Shown here: positions 33,508-46,267 of the stretch, one piece after another
Layout of the letters: the number at the start of each line of letters is the position of its first letter
Position numbering within the stretch: the first letter of the stretch is position 1
Source of the DNA: Triatoma infestans
Lineage: Eukaryota > Arthropoda > Insecta > Hemiptera > Reduviidae
Assembly (NCBI GenBank): GCA_011037195.1
Contig: JAAEAF010001946.1
Coordinates: 1 to 64,000, forward strand
DNA length: 64,000 nucleotides
Direction: 5' to 3'
Translations under genes and position numbers: made by a program
The notes under the pieces: model-generated
The model's database searches: none
The model's input: only the letters and a program-made list of their open reading frames with translations
Told to the model about the DNA's origin: nothing

Positions 33508-33765
33508 GGATTTTATCAGACGTAGCATGCATATATTAATTTTATTCCTGACTAGATTCGGATCCCATCGTCAGATCAGAGCTTTCAAATTCGTGTAGAG
33601 AGTTGACTTCAACTTTATATTTCTGTGTATCATTTGTTGAATCAATAAATGTGCATGACAGAAACATAAAGTTGAAGGCAACTCTCTAACGAATTTGATA
33701 GCTTACTCTGACGATTGATGAGAATCCGGGAACAACATTAATATGCATCCTATGGCGGATAAAAC
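33508..33765. mobile_element. 0.26-kb palindromic element, degraded hammerhead-like motifs
   Basis: The left arm (33508-33627) and right arm (33659-33765) are reverse complements with ~80% visible agreement. They share 'gagttgacttcaactttat' and 'gcatgcatat' with their complements. The CTGACGA boxes remain (minus at 33568-33574, plus at 33708-33714), but stem II and the GAAA box are eroded. Confidence 0.65.
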
Positions 33766-33889
33766 ACCAAAATTACTTTCTCTTACTCCTTTTGATTGGG
33801 GGGGGGGGGATTTTCATTTTTATAATATAATTATTGCAGTAGGTTCTTGAATGATCTAATTTGTAATTATGTTCTTTTTTTTTTTGCAG

Positions 33890-33964
33890 GTGATATAACA
33901 CAAAAAGGGTATGAGAAGAAACGAACCCGTTTACTCGCGCCCTACATTCCCAAACAAAACCAAG
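33890..33964 (+). CDS. DIP2: DIP2 exon A (DMAP1-binding domain part)
   Basis: This 75-nt internal exon of disco-interacting protein 2 has a poly-T tract and TTTTTGCAG acceptor (33888-33889) and a CAAG|GTAAAT donor (33965). It reads in phase 1: two bases complete a codon, 24 codons follow, one base is left over. The peptide DITQKGYEKKRTRLLAPYIP is the conserved motif of the DMAP1-binding domain at the DIP2 N-terminus. DIP2 proteins continue with two adenylate-forming (fatty-acyl-AMP-ligase-like) domains and are known to act in lipid metabolism and nervous-system branching; those domains are not in the window. The preceding exon, which should encode the first ~25 residues, is not found between 1 and 33890. 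The skip in flanking identity at both splice sites supports a true exon, not a retrocopy. Confidence 0.92.
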
Positions 33965-36900
33965 GTAAATATATAAATATATTTTTACTATTATTAACAT
34001 AAAATTAAATAGTTTTATTTGTTTTTTTTTAAATAATAATTACAGATCATTAGATCATTTTAGTATTGCCGTTCGCCAAACAATCACCAATTTCGTCATT
34101 CGCAATTTTTTTTTGTTTTGTTTGCCATTTCAGTATGTTCTGAACTTCAATCTTAAGTTTTATTTTAAATTTACATATTTTAATTGAAATAAACAAAGAA
34201 AGTATTAAGGAAGTTTTAAAACAAGGTTTCTTTTTTCTAGCTATATAACCCACGCGTATTAACAAACTACTGTATTAACAAAAAAATGTTTACGTGTCTG
34301 TAATGTATAAAGAGTTGTTTCTAATATTAATTGGCATTTTACTTGGTTTGTTATTAATCCGCTGAATTTGGAGTCCCCTGTTGTAGTAGTAGAATATATC
34401 CAGCTTTTTTTAAAAATAAATACTTTTAATTGGTCTGCATTATTTTTTTTTTCTCAATTTATTATTTTGAATTTTTATTGGAATTATTGTTTAACAAAAT
34501 TATTGTTAAAACATTATTTTATTTCTCTACCACTTTTGAAGTTACCAAACTTTTCTCTCAGCTTTTTGAATTTAGCTCGACCATTTTTGAATTTTTTCCC
34601 ATTCTTATATCTATTTGTTCCGCCCAGTAAAATAAGTGAGTCTTTTGTTGTTGCATTGACGATGGTCACCCGGACTCTTGCTTCATGAGTAAAGTATGAT
34701 TTCTTGCAACCTTCGACCACATCTACCGAAATCAGTTTCTGGCTACAGATATTGCAGCAACTTGATATCCATGAAGTTATCGTAGATTTTTGTCGGAGAA
34801 AACCCATAGATGAGAGTTTAGAGAATTGAACTATATTCACCATTCGGTTGCCTTCTTGAAGGTTTAAAATACCACATTTTACGGTAGAAAACGCCGTCGC
34901 ATTTATGGTGGTCTAGTCAATTGTCGTATTCCCTTCTTCGGTTTGGTTAGGGGTGAGTGGGCGGGTCTTTCATTGTTCAATGTTTAATGTTAAGGAAGTG
35001 GTGTTTGGAAGTACTGATGTGCCTACGTGACGTCTTAGATGACATACAAATAGATGCCTTATGTCTGTGAGTCCACTATACATACAGTTTTGAAGCTTCT
35101 ATCTGTATCTTGAACTTCTCATTAAATGTACTTTTGAATTGATGCTTCAATTACATTATTTAAGTTTTGTTACCTTTTTTCTAATGGGCAAGCATTGGTA
35201 AATACGAAGAAAAGTAGAGGAGAAACTACTACATAGTGCTCTCCAGCATACACAGAGTCTCCGAAACTCTGTGAGATCATTTAAGAATTTATCTCATAAA
35301 TTTAAAATTTTTCTGAACTTTCATTTCTTAATTTTCAGTACTTCCATTAAAACAGCGAAATTTCCATGAAAAGTCTGTCTCCATTTTCGAATTCAAAGAT
35401 CGCGATGAAGGCAATGCTGTACCAATCAAATTTCTCCATAGATATTATTATATTTAAAGCTATGAACAGAAATGATTAACCAAATCTTTAATAGTGTTGA
35501 TTAGAATCGCAGTACAAAAAAAAAAAGTGTGCTTGGGAAATGCCACCACCGCAAGGCCACGCGTTTATGTGAATCCGAAAACAAGGGAACATTACATGCA
35601 TTTTTGTATATACGTACATTTAAAACAAAAAATTAATAATAATAATTAATAATAATAGAAATAAAAAATTATGAGCTTATCTGCTGCATTGTAGAGATCA
35701 GTTGGTGACTTTTTGAGGCAATTAAATTTCCTGAAGTTTTAAATTTCTACCACAAATTTTGATTAGTATTTCTTTAGGTCTGTGTATGTAATTGTATCAA
35801 AGTTCCAAAATTGAAATTAGAAACCAAAATATTTATTTCTTTAGTCTTTTACTTCTCAATTTCTCACAAGAGATGTTTTCTCTTTGTTTTTCTTGTACGG
35901 AGATAAATTGAACATGAAGTCGAAAAAGACTGAAGTAAATGTGAAAAGCTTGTGTTATTATTTCGCAAAAAAATAAATAAATAAAAATACTTAGAAGAAG
36001 ATAAGTTCAGAACAAACTGTGTGACAAGTTTTTGTCGTTGTTAAATGGCCTTTGGGAGAAGTTTCGAATGCACGCGTATTTAACATTGCTTGGCAATTTC
36101 ATTTTTTTATTTATTTATTTATTTAATTATTTATTCATATACTCCCCAGGCCAAACAAATTCAATAAATAAATATAAAATATTTCACGACATTCATTAAT
36201 TTTTGCGAGATTTTTTTTTTTTTTTTTTAATTTATTAAATTATTATGATTTGGGGTATGTTATGGAAGTGTAACAGAACTGTATATACAAACATTGCGAA
36301 ATTAGTTTGATTTATTACATTTTCTAGGTTGCACGTGCTGACTGAGTGCTGATTGCAAAGCTCTTCATTTGTTGATATTGCAATGCTGCAATTCTCTTTA
36401 CGTAGTAATATGAGTTGAAAAGTGTATAAATTATGAATGCATTCAATTTATTCTCTCACGACTTGTTCTTACAGAAGTTTAAAGAGTTATAATTCACAAA
36501 TTTTCTTCAAACAGAATTTTTCCTAAATAGTTACTTGTCTTCAATTTTATATCAATGGGAGGCTCTAAATTTAATAAAAATGACTTGTTTGAGTTTAAGC
36601 CTTACTTCTCCCTCTCATCGTAAACTTCTTTAAATGAACTTTATCGCAAAAAAAAGTTCCAAACAAAAGTGACATGCCTGAAAGAAATCTCTCTGTGTTT
36701 TTATGGAGAAAAACGCAGAAAACTAAGAGAAAACTGTTAATATTCTGTTAGATTTGTCAAAAGATTTCGCTCTTGACGTGGTTTAAAAAAATGTTTTGAA
36801 AAAAAGTAGGTGTATCAGTTCAGGCGGTTTTACAACCAGTTGAAACCTATGAAAAAGCTGTATTCTTTTATGGGCTTTATATTTGCTATGGTCATATATA

Positions 36901-36985
36901 TATATATATTAGTATCCTATTCCTCCGGGATTATTGTTCAGTCTTTTCTATCAAAGCTGTTTTGCTTTTTTTGAGTCTGATAAGT
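33965..36985. other. DIP2 intron, no further exon recognised
   Basis: AT-rich intron DNA. The minus-strand frame 34514-34843 (109 codons) is open but shows no domain I know, and its start and end lie in low-complexity sequence. A poly-T run lies at 36211-36228 and a (TA)n at 36894-36910. Confidence 0.5.
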
Positions 36986-36989
36986 TGAG

Positions 36990-37560
36990 TGTGGTTAGCT
37001 TTTTCCTAGGGTCCGTTTTCCTTTGCGAATGGATCGTGCATTGCGTCATCATCATATGAGGTTAATGTTTGCATTATTTCGTCACGACCGCTTGTTGGAA
37101 AAGCTTGTATTAGATGGAGAAGAATAATTGTTTCATTTGGCATTTTATGAGTAAAACCTCAAAATATAGAATCAAATAAAATGTGGGCTTAAAATTTTCC
37201 AAATAAAGAGCATGAAATAATTCTGAAAAAGATTAGCTTTCTCAAAAAGATTAGAATTCTGAGAAGGTTAGCTTTTTCCCAGTGTCCGTTTTCCTTTGCG
37301 AATGGATCGTGCATTGAGGAGCCATCATATGAGGTTAAATATGTTTGTTTCCTCATTTGGTCACGACCGCTTCAAGGACAGGCTATTTCGATCGATGCGG
37401 TTTAGTAGAAAGTAATTTTGTGCAGGGAAGGGCCAAGAAGAATCAATCAGAGCATGTTTTGTTTCATTGCTTTGACTGTGTTGATTTGAGATTTGCTCTT
37501 AGTTGGTCTTTCGAAGTTCAGTCCCTTGATGAAAAATATTGGGGCTTACGAAAATCTTAA
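36990..37560 (+). mobile_element. LINE C-terminal fragment with internal 75-bp duplication
   Basis: 'RCGLVESNF' followed by 'KNQSEHVLFHC' (37395-37475) fits the LINE knuckle region (RxGLxxSxxC... EHVLFxC), although one cysteine is missing. A ~75-bp block starting 'ggttagctttttcc' and ending 'catcatatgaggttaa' occurs twice, at 36995-37068 and 37266-37340. Confidence 0.6.
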
Positions 37561-40205
37561 AGAGTTTGCCAAAAAAAGGCTTTAGCATGGGATAGTAGCC
37601 AGGTAATGTGATAATACATATGTTCACCTTCGGGTATACAGCAAATAATTTAAATTAGGTTGGATGTAAACTGCGTGCCGGATCGGATCTTTGTAAGTTT
37701 AGAAGTATGTGATATTCGTTGGGTTACAAGCGATAGCTCGGGAACTTCCGGCTTGTGAGACACTATACAAAAAAAAAAGCATGGTAGACTTAATGCGCTC
37801 AACAGTAGCTGAATAATGAATAATGCAGTTCCATAACTTTGCCTATTCTCGTAAGAGTTGAAGAGATTTTGAAATATAAAATTTTTTACATGTTTACAAC
37901 CGTAATTCGTGAACAGATTTCTTTATTTAAAAGTATGTACCTTAACTTTTTTTTTTTTAGTGATTGTAGATTGGCCACTTAGGGAAGCGTTGGGCTTGTT
38001 AGTAATAAAGACCCTTCCGGGAATGTACATATGTTTTATCAGTTTTACCAACGTTATTATAAAATGGATGAATAAGAGTATTGTGCGAAACATTTCTAAT
38101 TTGTTTTGCACGTTAAAGTATGTTATATGTAGGTCTCAAATAATACTCTCAGATTCAAGCTGTTTTCCCATGCAGACAGATCAAATATGCCTACTGAAAA
38201 TCCACGTTAAAAAGAAAAAAAAAGAAGATATTTGCCTTTGCCGCAGTTTTCCCGCTTCTCTAGATGGTCATATTGGAATTTCTATTATTGGAAACTAAAT
38301 TAAAAAACTTCTCTTTCATTTGTTCATCTCAATCAGTGCTGCAGTCCCATTCGATAAATGTTTCCACGGTTTTCTGCCAGAATTGGCTTCACAGCATCTG
38401 TGGGCTACTAGTTGTTGGTGAAACTAAAGTGCATTAGACTTGGCTCCGATCTGGGAGATTCACTTATCCGTAATTGTTCTTTTAGGAGAGAGGAACAAGA
38501 GGCCAGAAGATTTCGTCTTCCACCACAGTTGAATTATCAGCCTTTCTTATAAAATATGTATATTTATATTTTTCTTTATTTTACTTCAACATTTAATCAT
38601 TCGTCAATTAATTCAATTTTGATTGAATGCATTCATGAAAAATCAAAATTCAACTCATAAAACTCGCAGCTTTAGTAAAACACTAATTGAATAAAAATAA
38701 AAAAAAAATCGGTTTTACAATTAGTTTTAAAAGCTGTGTTAATGATGCTGAAACATTTCATATAACAGTGAATCGCTTCAGGTATTTTTTTTCTAGGCAA
38801 AATAGAGCTTTGCATAGTGAAATCAAAATCATATTGAATAAACATAGAATTTTTGTTAATAAAGAATCTCGCAATGTTTATCCATATATTTTAATAAATA
38901 TATACATATTTTTATTTATATAATATAATATATATATTTATTTAAACAAAAAATAATTTACACTTTTTTAGTTTTATTGCAAAATCATTTATAATTTCCA
39001 CCAGAGTCATATTTCATTTACTCATTGTCTTCATTGACATTCCTAGATAGCTCGGCCTCTCTCAACACTCCTTCATTATTCCTTCGCCTCCTGTCCATTT
39101 TATTATCCGCTCAGTTGTTCGCCGCCATTTTAAAACTTTCCCGACCTAATTCATTTAATTAAATTTCTTTCCTTTCCACTTCACTTGTACGTCACATCAG
39201 GTCCTTATCACTGAACCAGTTCACTATTTTAGCATTTTTTTTTTTTTTTAAATAAAAATTTACTCACAAAGACAACAATTCTGTTACAAAGTAGTCAAAT
39301 TTGTTACAATCAAATTGGTGTATTTATGGATTGATTTCTTTTAAGTAATTTAAGATTATTTGGGTTTTCTGGTTATTTGATTGCTTGCATTTATTTGGTC
39401 ATTTTTTTTTTTTTTTTTTTGCGGGTGGTTGTATTATCGTTCAAAGGAGCAAATGTTTATGATTAATATTTTTTTTTAGTTTAAAAATGGCCGTTTTATA
39501 TAGGTAAAAAGAAAAAGATCGTAAATCTATGAATCAGTCTTACTATTTTGTTTTAATTTTTTTCCCTGATTCAACACATTTTATTCAGACTTCAAATTTG
39601 AAAACTTGCAACATGTCATCAGAGGTTTCTCAAAACACCCTTTCAGTTAATAACGAAAAAGATCCTTTTGCATTGCCCGAAACAAATTTACAAAGCTGGC
39701 AGCTTTTTTTTTGTTAAGGATGTGTGACCTATCGCAGTGGTTATGATATTCAGTCCACAGACCATTTGTAACTTTCCAATTTTGTTCATGACGCTAGAGA
39801 GGAATTTATTTGAACAAGGATAGCTTGGAACTGTCCTACTCCAGGCACCAGTCCTACTTCCAGACACAAAAGGGGAAATCTTAGCACGAACAACACTAGT
39901 TTCGATACCCCAACGTTCACACAATACATACAGGGCTTGCAAATATAGTTAAGTGCAACCACAAGAGTTTGATGTACCCACAAGCAAACTCTAGTTCGCC
40001 ACACACACACACACCTCTTGCGTAGATTGCGTTTTAGAAGATTACTAGAATCTCTGTATAAAACCAGACCCGCAAGAGTTACAATAGATCTTTAATCCAC
40101 ATCTGGTCGTAGTGAATTCGTGATCTTAGTGAATAAAGCCATTTACTCTGCACATCTAACATATAATTTAAAATAAAGCTCGACATACTATTTACTAAGA
40201 CCTCT
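37561..40205. other. DIP2 intron, gene-free
   Basis: No exon or known repeat is supported. The longest open frame (37909-38298) spans poly-T and poly-A tracts and has no motif. Poly-T runs occur at 39236-39248 and 39403-39420. Confidence 0.5.
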
Positions 40206-40209
40206 CAAT

Positions 40210-40272
40210 ACAGGGCGCAGTGGGAGGAATGAGGCTTTGCCCTCCCCGCTTTCAATCTAATCTAATTTAATA
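40210..40272 (+). mobile_element. Short LINE 3'-tail fragment
   Basis: 'gcgcagtgggaggaatgagg', then 'ctttgccctccccgc' and (AATCT)n, parallels the minus-strand 3' end of the LINE at 59709 ('gtcgcagtggaatgaggctc', a C-run, 'cgc', (ATTCT)n). Confidence 0.55.
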
Positions 40273-40299
40273 CTATTTACTTTTAACAGACTTCTTCCT

Positions 40300-40670
40300 C
40301 AGATTGCCTGCAACGGATCAGACACTGCTTTCTCTCTCGATCGTAGATTCGTCCTCTTCTAGGCCCCACATTGCCATGATTTCCTACACCTTCTGCAGCC
40401 AGATCTATGTAGACGATCTGTTTTTTTCGGTAAGGAGTTGCCATTCAAGGCACCTTTTGGGCCAGCTATCATTCTCCATTGTCCTTACGTGTCCAACATA
40501 CCCATACCGACTTATGTCTTGTTGCATTTCTGCAACTCTCATTATCTCGCTGTTCCTCAACTTCTCCACTCTGGAACACCACCGAACTTCTTCTGCAGTC
40601 CATTTCAAACACACGTAGATTGCCCAGGTTTTGCAGAAATTTAGCAGGATACTTTCAGTCACCTCTTATA
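40300..40670 (-). mobile_element. LINE C-terminal fragment
   Basis: 'EVRWCSRVEKLRNSEIMRVA', then 'YGYVGHVRTMENDSWPKRCL', then 'EWQ' is the well-known C-terminal block of RTE-like LINEs (LRNExIR, then RWYGHVxRMxxDRxPKRxxEW). A frame break follows towards 40300, where 'EIMAMWGLEE' is read. Two open plus-strand frames are shadows. Confidence 0.75.
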
Positions 40671-40934
40671 AATTTGTTTCTTTCTGTCAATGAAGTCTCA
40701 CAGTACCATTAAGCCATTAAGTAATCATTTAATTGCTCCATTAACTTTCAAGTTATAACGACCCTGAAGTTCAATCATTTCAATATGGGTGAAACGTCCG
40801 GTTTCTAGCAAATCACTGACACGATCTCAACCCGGAAACTCAACTGTTTATCATCATTTTTTTTTAATTTTATTTGACAGGTTAGTTAGTATGTGCACAA
40901 AGTCGTATTCACCGTTTTGTCCCTAACCTATAGC

Positions 40935-41178
40935 GCAAAAGTCCATGAAAGAGCAAGACTTCGGCGATTTTTATAGGGGGTCTTGGAAAGCATGCCGCGG
41001 TTCCTTTCCTATTTAGTTCTGACCTTCGCTATCTAGGTGCGCTACCAAAACTTTAACTTCCCACTTTTTTCTCACGATGCTGGGTCAACACTGACTCAAG
41101 GTTCACGGAAGAGAATCGAACCCTCAATTCTCGCACCAAAGTCGAGAACGCTAACCACTAGACCAACGAGTGAGAGCA
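40935..41178 (-). mobile_element. SINE-A copy 2, tRNA-derived
   Basis: The minus strand starts CTCACTCGTTGGTCTAGTGG, TTAGCG (A box), then GAGGGTTCGATTCTC (B box) 30-40 bases later. This is the layout of a tRNA-Asp/Glu-like head, followed by the body shared with 12480-12722. It is the better preserved of the two copies. I call it a SINE, not a tRNA gene, because the tRNA folding downstream of the B box is not complementary to the 5' end and the body is repeated. Confidence 0.8.
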
Positions 41179-42420
41179 AATAATATAGTCGCAGTTCTAT
41201 CCCTAAGTATTGATAATTTTAAAGTAGGGATACCCTCAAGATTAAATGAAATTGCTTTTGGAAAAGGGATGGGAAAAATTAATATTGGAAAAGTATGGAA
41301 TAAAATCATTACAAAATTTAATTTTATTTATTTATTTATTTCACAAAACATATACCTAGTTATATGTTGTAATGTGTTCGTTAAAATGTACTCTGTTATC
41401 TTTTTTGTTTTATTTAAGAGGATATATTGCTGTGGTTTAGTATGCCCCCCCGGTTGGTACCTAAATAAGATCTCTCAGCTTATAATACTTTCATCAAGTC
41501 CATTTCTCTAAGAAAATCGTACAATCTGGGAAAAATTTTATGCTGGATGATTTACAGTCCTTTAGGAGATTTATTTGTTTTCTATATATTTTTTCCTACA
41601 AAATATGCAGGTGCTAAATAAGTTTTAAGCTTAGCTTCTACAGATGCTCTCTGAATCTTTACTATCCTTTAGGAAGTCTGTCAGCATAATATGCCTAAAT
41701 TTGCTCTGACTAATGCACGCTTCAGGAATTTTTTCGGGCGTAGCTGTCCAGATAAATTTTAGTCTGCAACTGGTTTCAGCAGAAAGTGCTCTCTTGACTT
41801 CCTCCATGTTACTGAGCTCTCTTCGGAGAGAATGGTCCCCGTTGATCCTTCAAAAGAATTCCGGCTCTAGGAAAGGTGTTATTGCACTCTTCCTTGCTAG
41901 GATATCTACTATATCTTAAAAACCTATATTTAAGTGTAATGTACATGTAATACAAATTGCAAGTTCTAATAAAATTTATTTGAATTGTAGTAGATGCCGT
42001 AAGAGAAAGGCTTGTGCTTACTTTCTTCATACCATATTTTTTTGTGATTCAGAAGGCCTTCAAAATAAATATTGCCGAACAGAAATTTTTGTCGTAGAGC
42101 TGGACCTTTTTTCTCAAACAGAGATAGGACCAATCATAAACATTTGCTTATATTTATTTCCGATTCTTTTTTTTTTTTATATATATTTTTTACTTTTGCG
42201 TGGGCAAACAGAAGCTTTTGTTGTGCAAAAAGTGGTTTTGGACTAAACTGATGGGTTCCAAAAATAAAACTTATGCTAAAATGACGTTTCTTTATTTTTA
42301 CTTTGTGATGGCATAAAGTATTTGTTTTGTTAGTGGTTGTGACTTTTGGTTATTTTGTTATTTGTTTAAAAATAAACTATTGGAAAAAAAAGAGGAGAGA
42401 ATTGTTATTTGATTGTTTAG
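41179..42420. other. DIP2 intron, gene-free
   Basis: The open frames 41170-41511, 41713-41919 and 41980-42246 have no motifs. An ATTTATTTATTTATT run lies at 41324-41340 and poly-T at 42168-42177. Confidence 0.5.
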
Positions 42421-42504
42421 CACCGGCACGGGAGAGACGAGAAGGGACCAGGCCACGCAGGACACAACGACGTCTTACTCACAATGAGAAAAGATACCAT
42501 TCAG
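42421..42504 (+). CDS. DIP2: DIP2 exon B (alternative-exon candidate)
   Basis: This 84-nt exon has acceptor GATTGTTTAG|C and donor TTCAG|GTATTA, phase 1 in and phase 1 out, so it joins exon A in frame. The peptide begins A/P-A-R-E-R-R-E-G and ends RRTQRRLTHNEKRYHS; it is Arg-rich and probably disordered, as the linker between the DMAP1-binding domain and the first adenylate-forming domain is in DIP2 proteins. Its second half is the same sequence family as exon C at 55293. Because both have the same phases and lengths divisible by three, either or both can be spliced without a frameshift. Mutually exclusive use is inferred, not shown. Confidence 0.85.
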
Positions 42505-43099
42505 GTATTAAAATATCAATGAAAAAGCAAAAAAATAAATATAAGTAAAGTAAATAAATGAAAAAAAATAGAAGAGAAACTTGAAAACAAATTTTTTTTT
42601 TTTTTTTTTTATAAATTGATGCATTTTGCACGTCTCTCTGTCCCGTATTTATTTATTATCCTTACTATATATATGTACATGTTTTCATTTTTCATCAAAA
42701 TGCTTTCATTTTAGATCCTTCATATTCACACGTCTATTATCTCTTTTATATAGTTTTTGTGGTTGCATGTTTATATTTATTGCATGGAAACTTACGAGTT
42801 ATATTTTGCTTTTGCTTGTTTATTTTCATCGCTTCTCTTTATATTATTATCAGAATTATTATAATGTTATTTATTGTTATAAAATAATAAATAATTAACA
42901 ATAGTTTTTATTTATTTAAACGATAAATATAATGAATTGCTGTTTTAATAAAAAAGCTTGAATTATTTCTATTATTGGATGTCTGGCATATATGTGTATA
43001 TTATTTATTCATTAATTTATCTTGTAAAGTTTGTCAATAAATTTAATATTCTATATTAAAGAATGATTTTATATATTTTTAAACTAGGTCACTGCTGAT

Positions 43100-43130
<31 letters not shown>

Positions 43131-45175
43131 TTGTAGTCTTTTGCTATTTACATTTGATTTATTATCTGTAGATTTGTAGAATTTTATTGTTTACAAAATT
43201 TTGTTTATGTATACATGTGATTATATATTTTTAAATGAGTTTCTGAATAATATGATTGTTGCCAAAATATTGTTCCAAATATCTTTGTAATTTACATATT
43301 TATTACATTAGTATTTAGCAATTCAGCGAGATCACGTGAAGGCATCAAGTTAAATTTAAATAAAAATGTAACGAGAAACTGTTCGCTAATTACAAAATGT
43401 TTATGTTGATATGATCTTAATGAAGACAGAATAGATTTGAATTTAACATAATATATGATTTGTATAATCAAATTCAGTTTTGTATTTAAATGGTTTTACT
43501 TTTTTTGTGAATGGATTAGAAGGTTTCCAAGGTTTGTATCTCCAATAGATATAGTGTGGACATTCCATAGCAATTTCTATATTTTAAGAATTGAAGAATT
43601 GTGTATTATAATGGAATAAAATATATACTATGTGAGGCTGACTGATTTTGGCATTAGAAATACCAATAACACATCAATCTGGTGGCCTCCTCTCGCTACA
43701 AATAACAATTTTTAATGTGTTTTTTTCAAAAATGCTGCACTCTTCTACGTTTGTTTTCTATGTTTGGATTATTTATGTATGAAACAATCCTTTGAAATTA
43801 ATAGTTCAAAACTTCTTATTTTATCAACTTGACATTCTAGATTCCTTTAGTTAATTTATTTATATGTAACTTCTTCTTATCAGTTGGGATGTAAAATTAA
43901 TAAATTTAGTCCATTTTAAGTCACAGTTTCAAAGTTAATTTTACAGTCTACATTTTTTTTTTCAAATCTTTGAAAGAAAATGAGTCAATATTTCAAGATA
44001 AATGATTTGGTTACTGATTTTCAGCAAAACGAGATCTCTTCATTATGGCCTTAGTATGGTAAAAGAGTTTGTGTTTCTGAAGTTAGATTATCGCATGCTA
44101 AATCAGGTTTTTTTTTTGAAACGAGAATACATTATGATTTTGAAGTTGTTTATAAAAAAAAATCAGCAAACAAAAAAAAAAAAAATTAGTTCATCCAATG
44201 AACAAATTGTGAAAACCAAAGTCAAGGAAATAAAGTATAGGTATAATTTTTCCTACAACAGTGAACTAATGTAGCAATTATTCCACTAAATGCAGCGAAT
44301 AAAGTAGAAGAGTATGCGGTTGCATCCGCAGTGCTGAATAATATCTAGGATTTTATCCATGCTTTTACAATTCTTAATCAGTAGCAACTCTCGCTAATAA
44401 TTCCACTTTAGGTCCTGATAATGTCATTTTAATCTCTCGTCATGTAATAATTATTCCATCTTTGCACACACAAAAAAAGAATAATGTTCCAAGTTTAAAT
44501 AATAAATGAATAATACAAGCGGAATTCTTGAAACACCCAAATAAATCTTACTATTCTGTATCCGCAGCGTTAATGGCAGTACGCTTCTGTGGACTGCGGT
44601 ATTTGGATGTGTGTGTTTGGTGTGTATGTGTAGATTGGATGTGGTGTTGCTGCAGTATTACATCCTATGAATATAGCATTCTGAACTGTTTCATTGATAT
44701 TAACGTAAATACCAAATCTATTGTAATGTACTATGTATTTTGGTTTCAATATGTTGTGTTGAGATCTTTACTGTATAACTGGGGCGTCTGGTTTGATGGA
44801 GTATTATTATTTATTGAAAGAGTTGAGCATTAATATGATGGAAACATTTTTTTACTCCAGAAATTCAAAAAGTATTTACAAGTGGATGTCAAGGCTCGAG
44901 CATATACGTAGTTACTGAAGTAAAGTGTTTTGAAGTATAACACTATGCTCTCCATTCACTCTATATAGACTTCTTCCTTAAGATTTTGACTGACTTGGAG
45001 GGGAAAAAGGTATGTTGAAGTAGTAGGAGTAATGAGTGATCCTTCCACTCCTCCCATTTCACCATCACATTAAGTGTAAGTACGAAATAGACCCCACATA
45101 CTTAGATATATGTACTTATACGTGTACATTTTGAAGACGTGCTATTGCCATAAGGCAGAAACATCGTCCAAAATC
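42505..45175. other. DIP2 intron, AT-rich, gene-free
   Basis: The stretch includes poly-T tracts at 42592-42610 and 43105-43129 (25 T). No exon is recognised. The frame 44002-44274 is Lys-rich low complexity. Confidence 0.5.
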
Positions 45176-45184
45176 TTATTTTAA

Positions 45185-46035
45185 AGATTACACATTAAAA
45201 TAATTTTTTTTTGGAATAAAGTTTCAATCAAAATGATAAGCCTTCAAATAGTAGTTAGTTTAAAGCAACCGGCTGATGTCGTCCACGGAAATCAAAAAAG
45301 AAAAGTGCCTCGTTTAACTGATTTTTTTCGAACTAGGAATTTTAGCAACAAATATATTTTTCATTAAATTTTATTAATGGTAGAACTTTATAATAAATTG
45401 TAACGGATTTAAGGGGGATCTATCATCAATTCACCTTCCCTAGTATACCACCATAACATTAATTTTTCCGGAAAACAAGATTCCAAATAATTGTAACCTC
45501 TATCGGATGTAAATTGTTGTCGAGAAAATTGCCGGAAAAAGAACCATTCGGGAAAATTACACTGTCAAGTCAAGTGATTTTCTTCAAACTCGGAATTTAA
45601 GCAATATATTTAATTCTCATTAACATTAAACCGATAGAAGAACTGTGCAATATCTTCAAGTGGCTCTTTAAAAGGTAATCTAACGTTACCTCTTTCCCCA
45701 GAACCACTCATATTCTCATGAGCAAAATGAATTTTACTAGAAAAGTGATTTAAGTAAAAGTGATCAAGCTAAGCATTTTGCTAGGCGTAAGATGTGTAAA
45801 AGAAACTCTGTGTGAGAAAATTTGATTCTATCGAATCCCATGATGATACCCAAACGTAATATCAAGTTTAACTTCTTGCGTTCTTTCAATTTTTGGGCGC
45901 TATAATGTTCATACACACATATTTTCTGAAAATAAATTATTTAGTCTCTGGGAACTTCAAAATTCTTATTCAAGCATTTTCAAAAATTTGGCATGATCAC
46001 AGTATTTATTCTAATCAGCCAGCGCTAAGAGAATA
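45185..46035 (-). repeat. R-family copy, diverged
   Basis: Reverse R order: 'gtttcaatcaaaatgataag', 'actaggaattttagcaacaa', 'gattttcttcaaactcggaa', 'cgaatcccatgatgatac', 'aatatcaagtttaacttctt', and at the right end 'catgatcacagtatttattc'. The terminal hairpin is lost. Confidence 0.6.
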
Positions 46036-46267
46036 AACAGTGTATAAAACTATGTAACGTGAATTTTCAGATTAATCGACTAAATTAAATCTAAGGTCTA
46101 CAAAAAATATAGCTAATATGGATGGTGTATAGGTTAAGTGGATAAAACACAGTGGTTATTCGCAGATAAGATAGGTTACTGACGGTTTATAAAATAAAGT
46201 GCAAATGACGCTTAACTTTCACATCTACTAGCAATTGCGCCAATTAATTTATACAATTTTAATAGTT

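Noticed and set aside
33751..33800. DIP2 start exon (ATGGCGGATAAAAC...)
   Set aside because: ATGGCGGAT here belongs to the palindromic element's arm; no DIP2-like residues follow and no donor is nearby.
34514..34843. 109-codon minus-strand ORF as a small gene
   Set aside because: No motif is recognised, the ends are in low-complexity Lys/Asn-rich sequence, and it sits within a DIP2 intron. Random open frames of this size are expected now and then.
40935..41178. tRNA gene on the minus strand (A box TGGTCTAGTGG, B box GGTTCGATTC)
   Set aside because: The acceptor stem does not pair, the head is followed by a body repeated at 12480-12722, and similar heads occur at 59.5 and 63.0 kb with other bodies. 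These are SINEs.
43105..43129. Poly-T of 25 as a retrocopy tail on the minus strand
   Set aside because: No recognisable element lies adjacent. Many similar homopolymers occur across the window.
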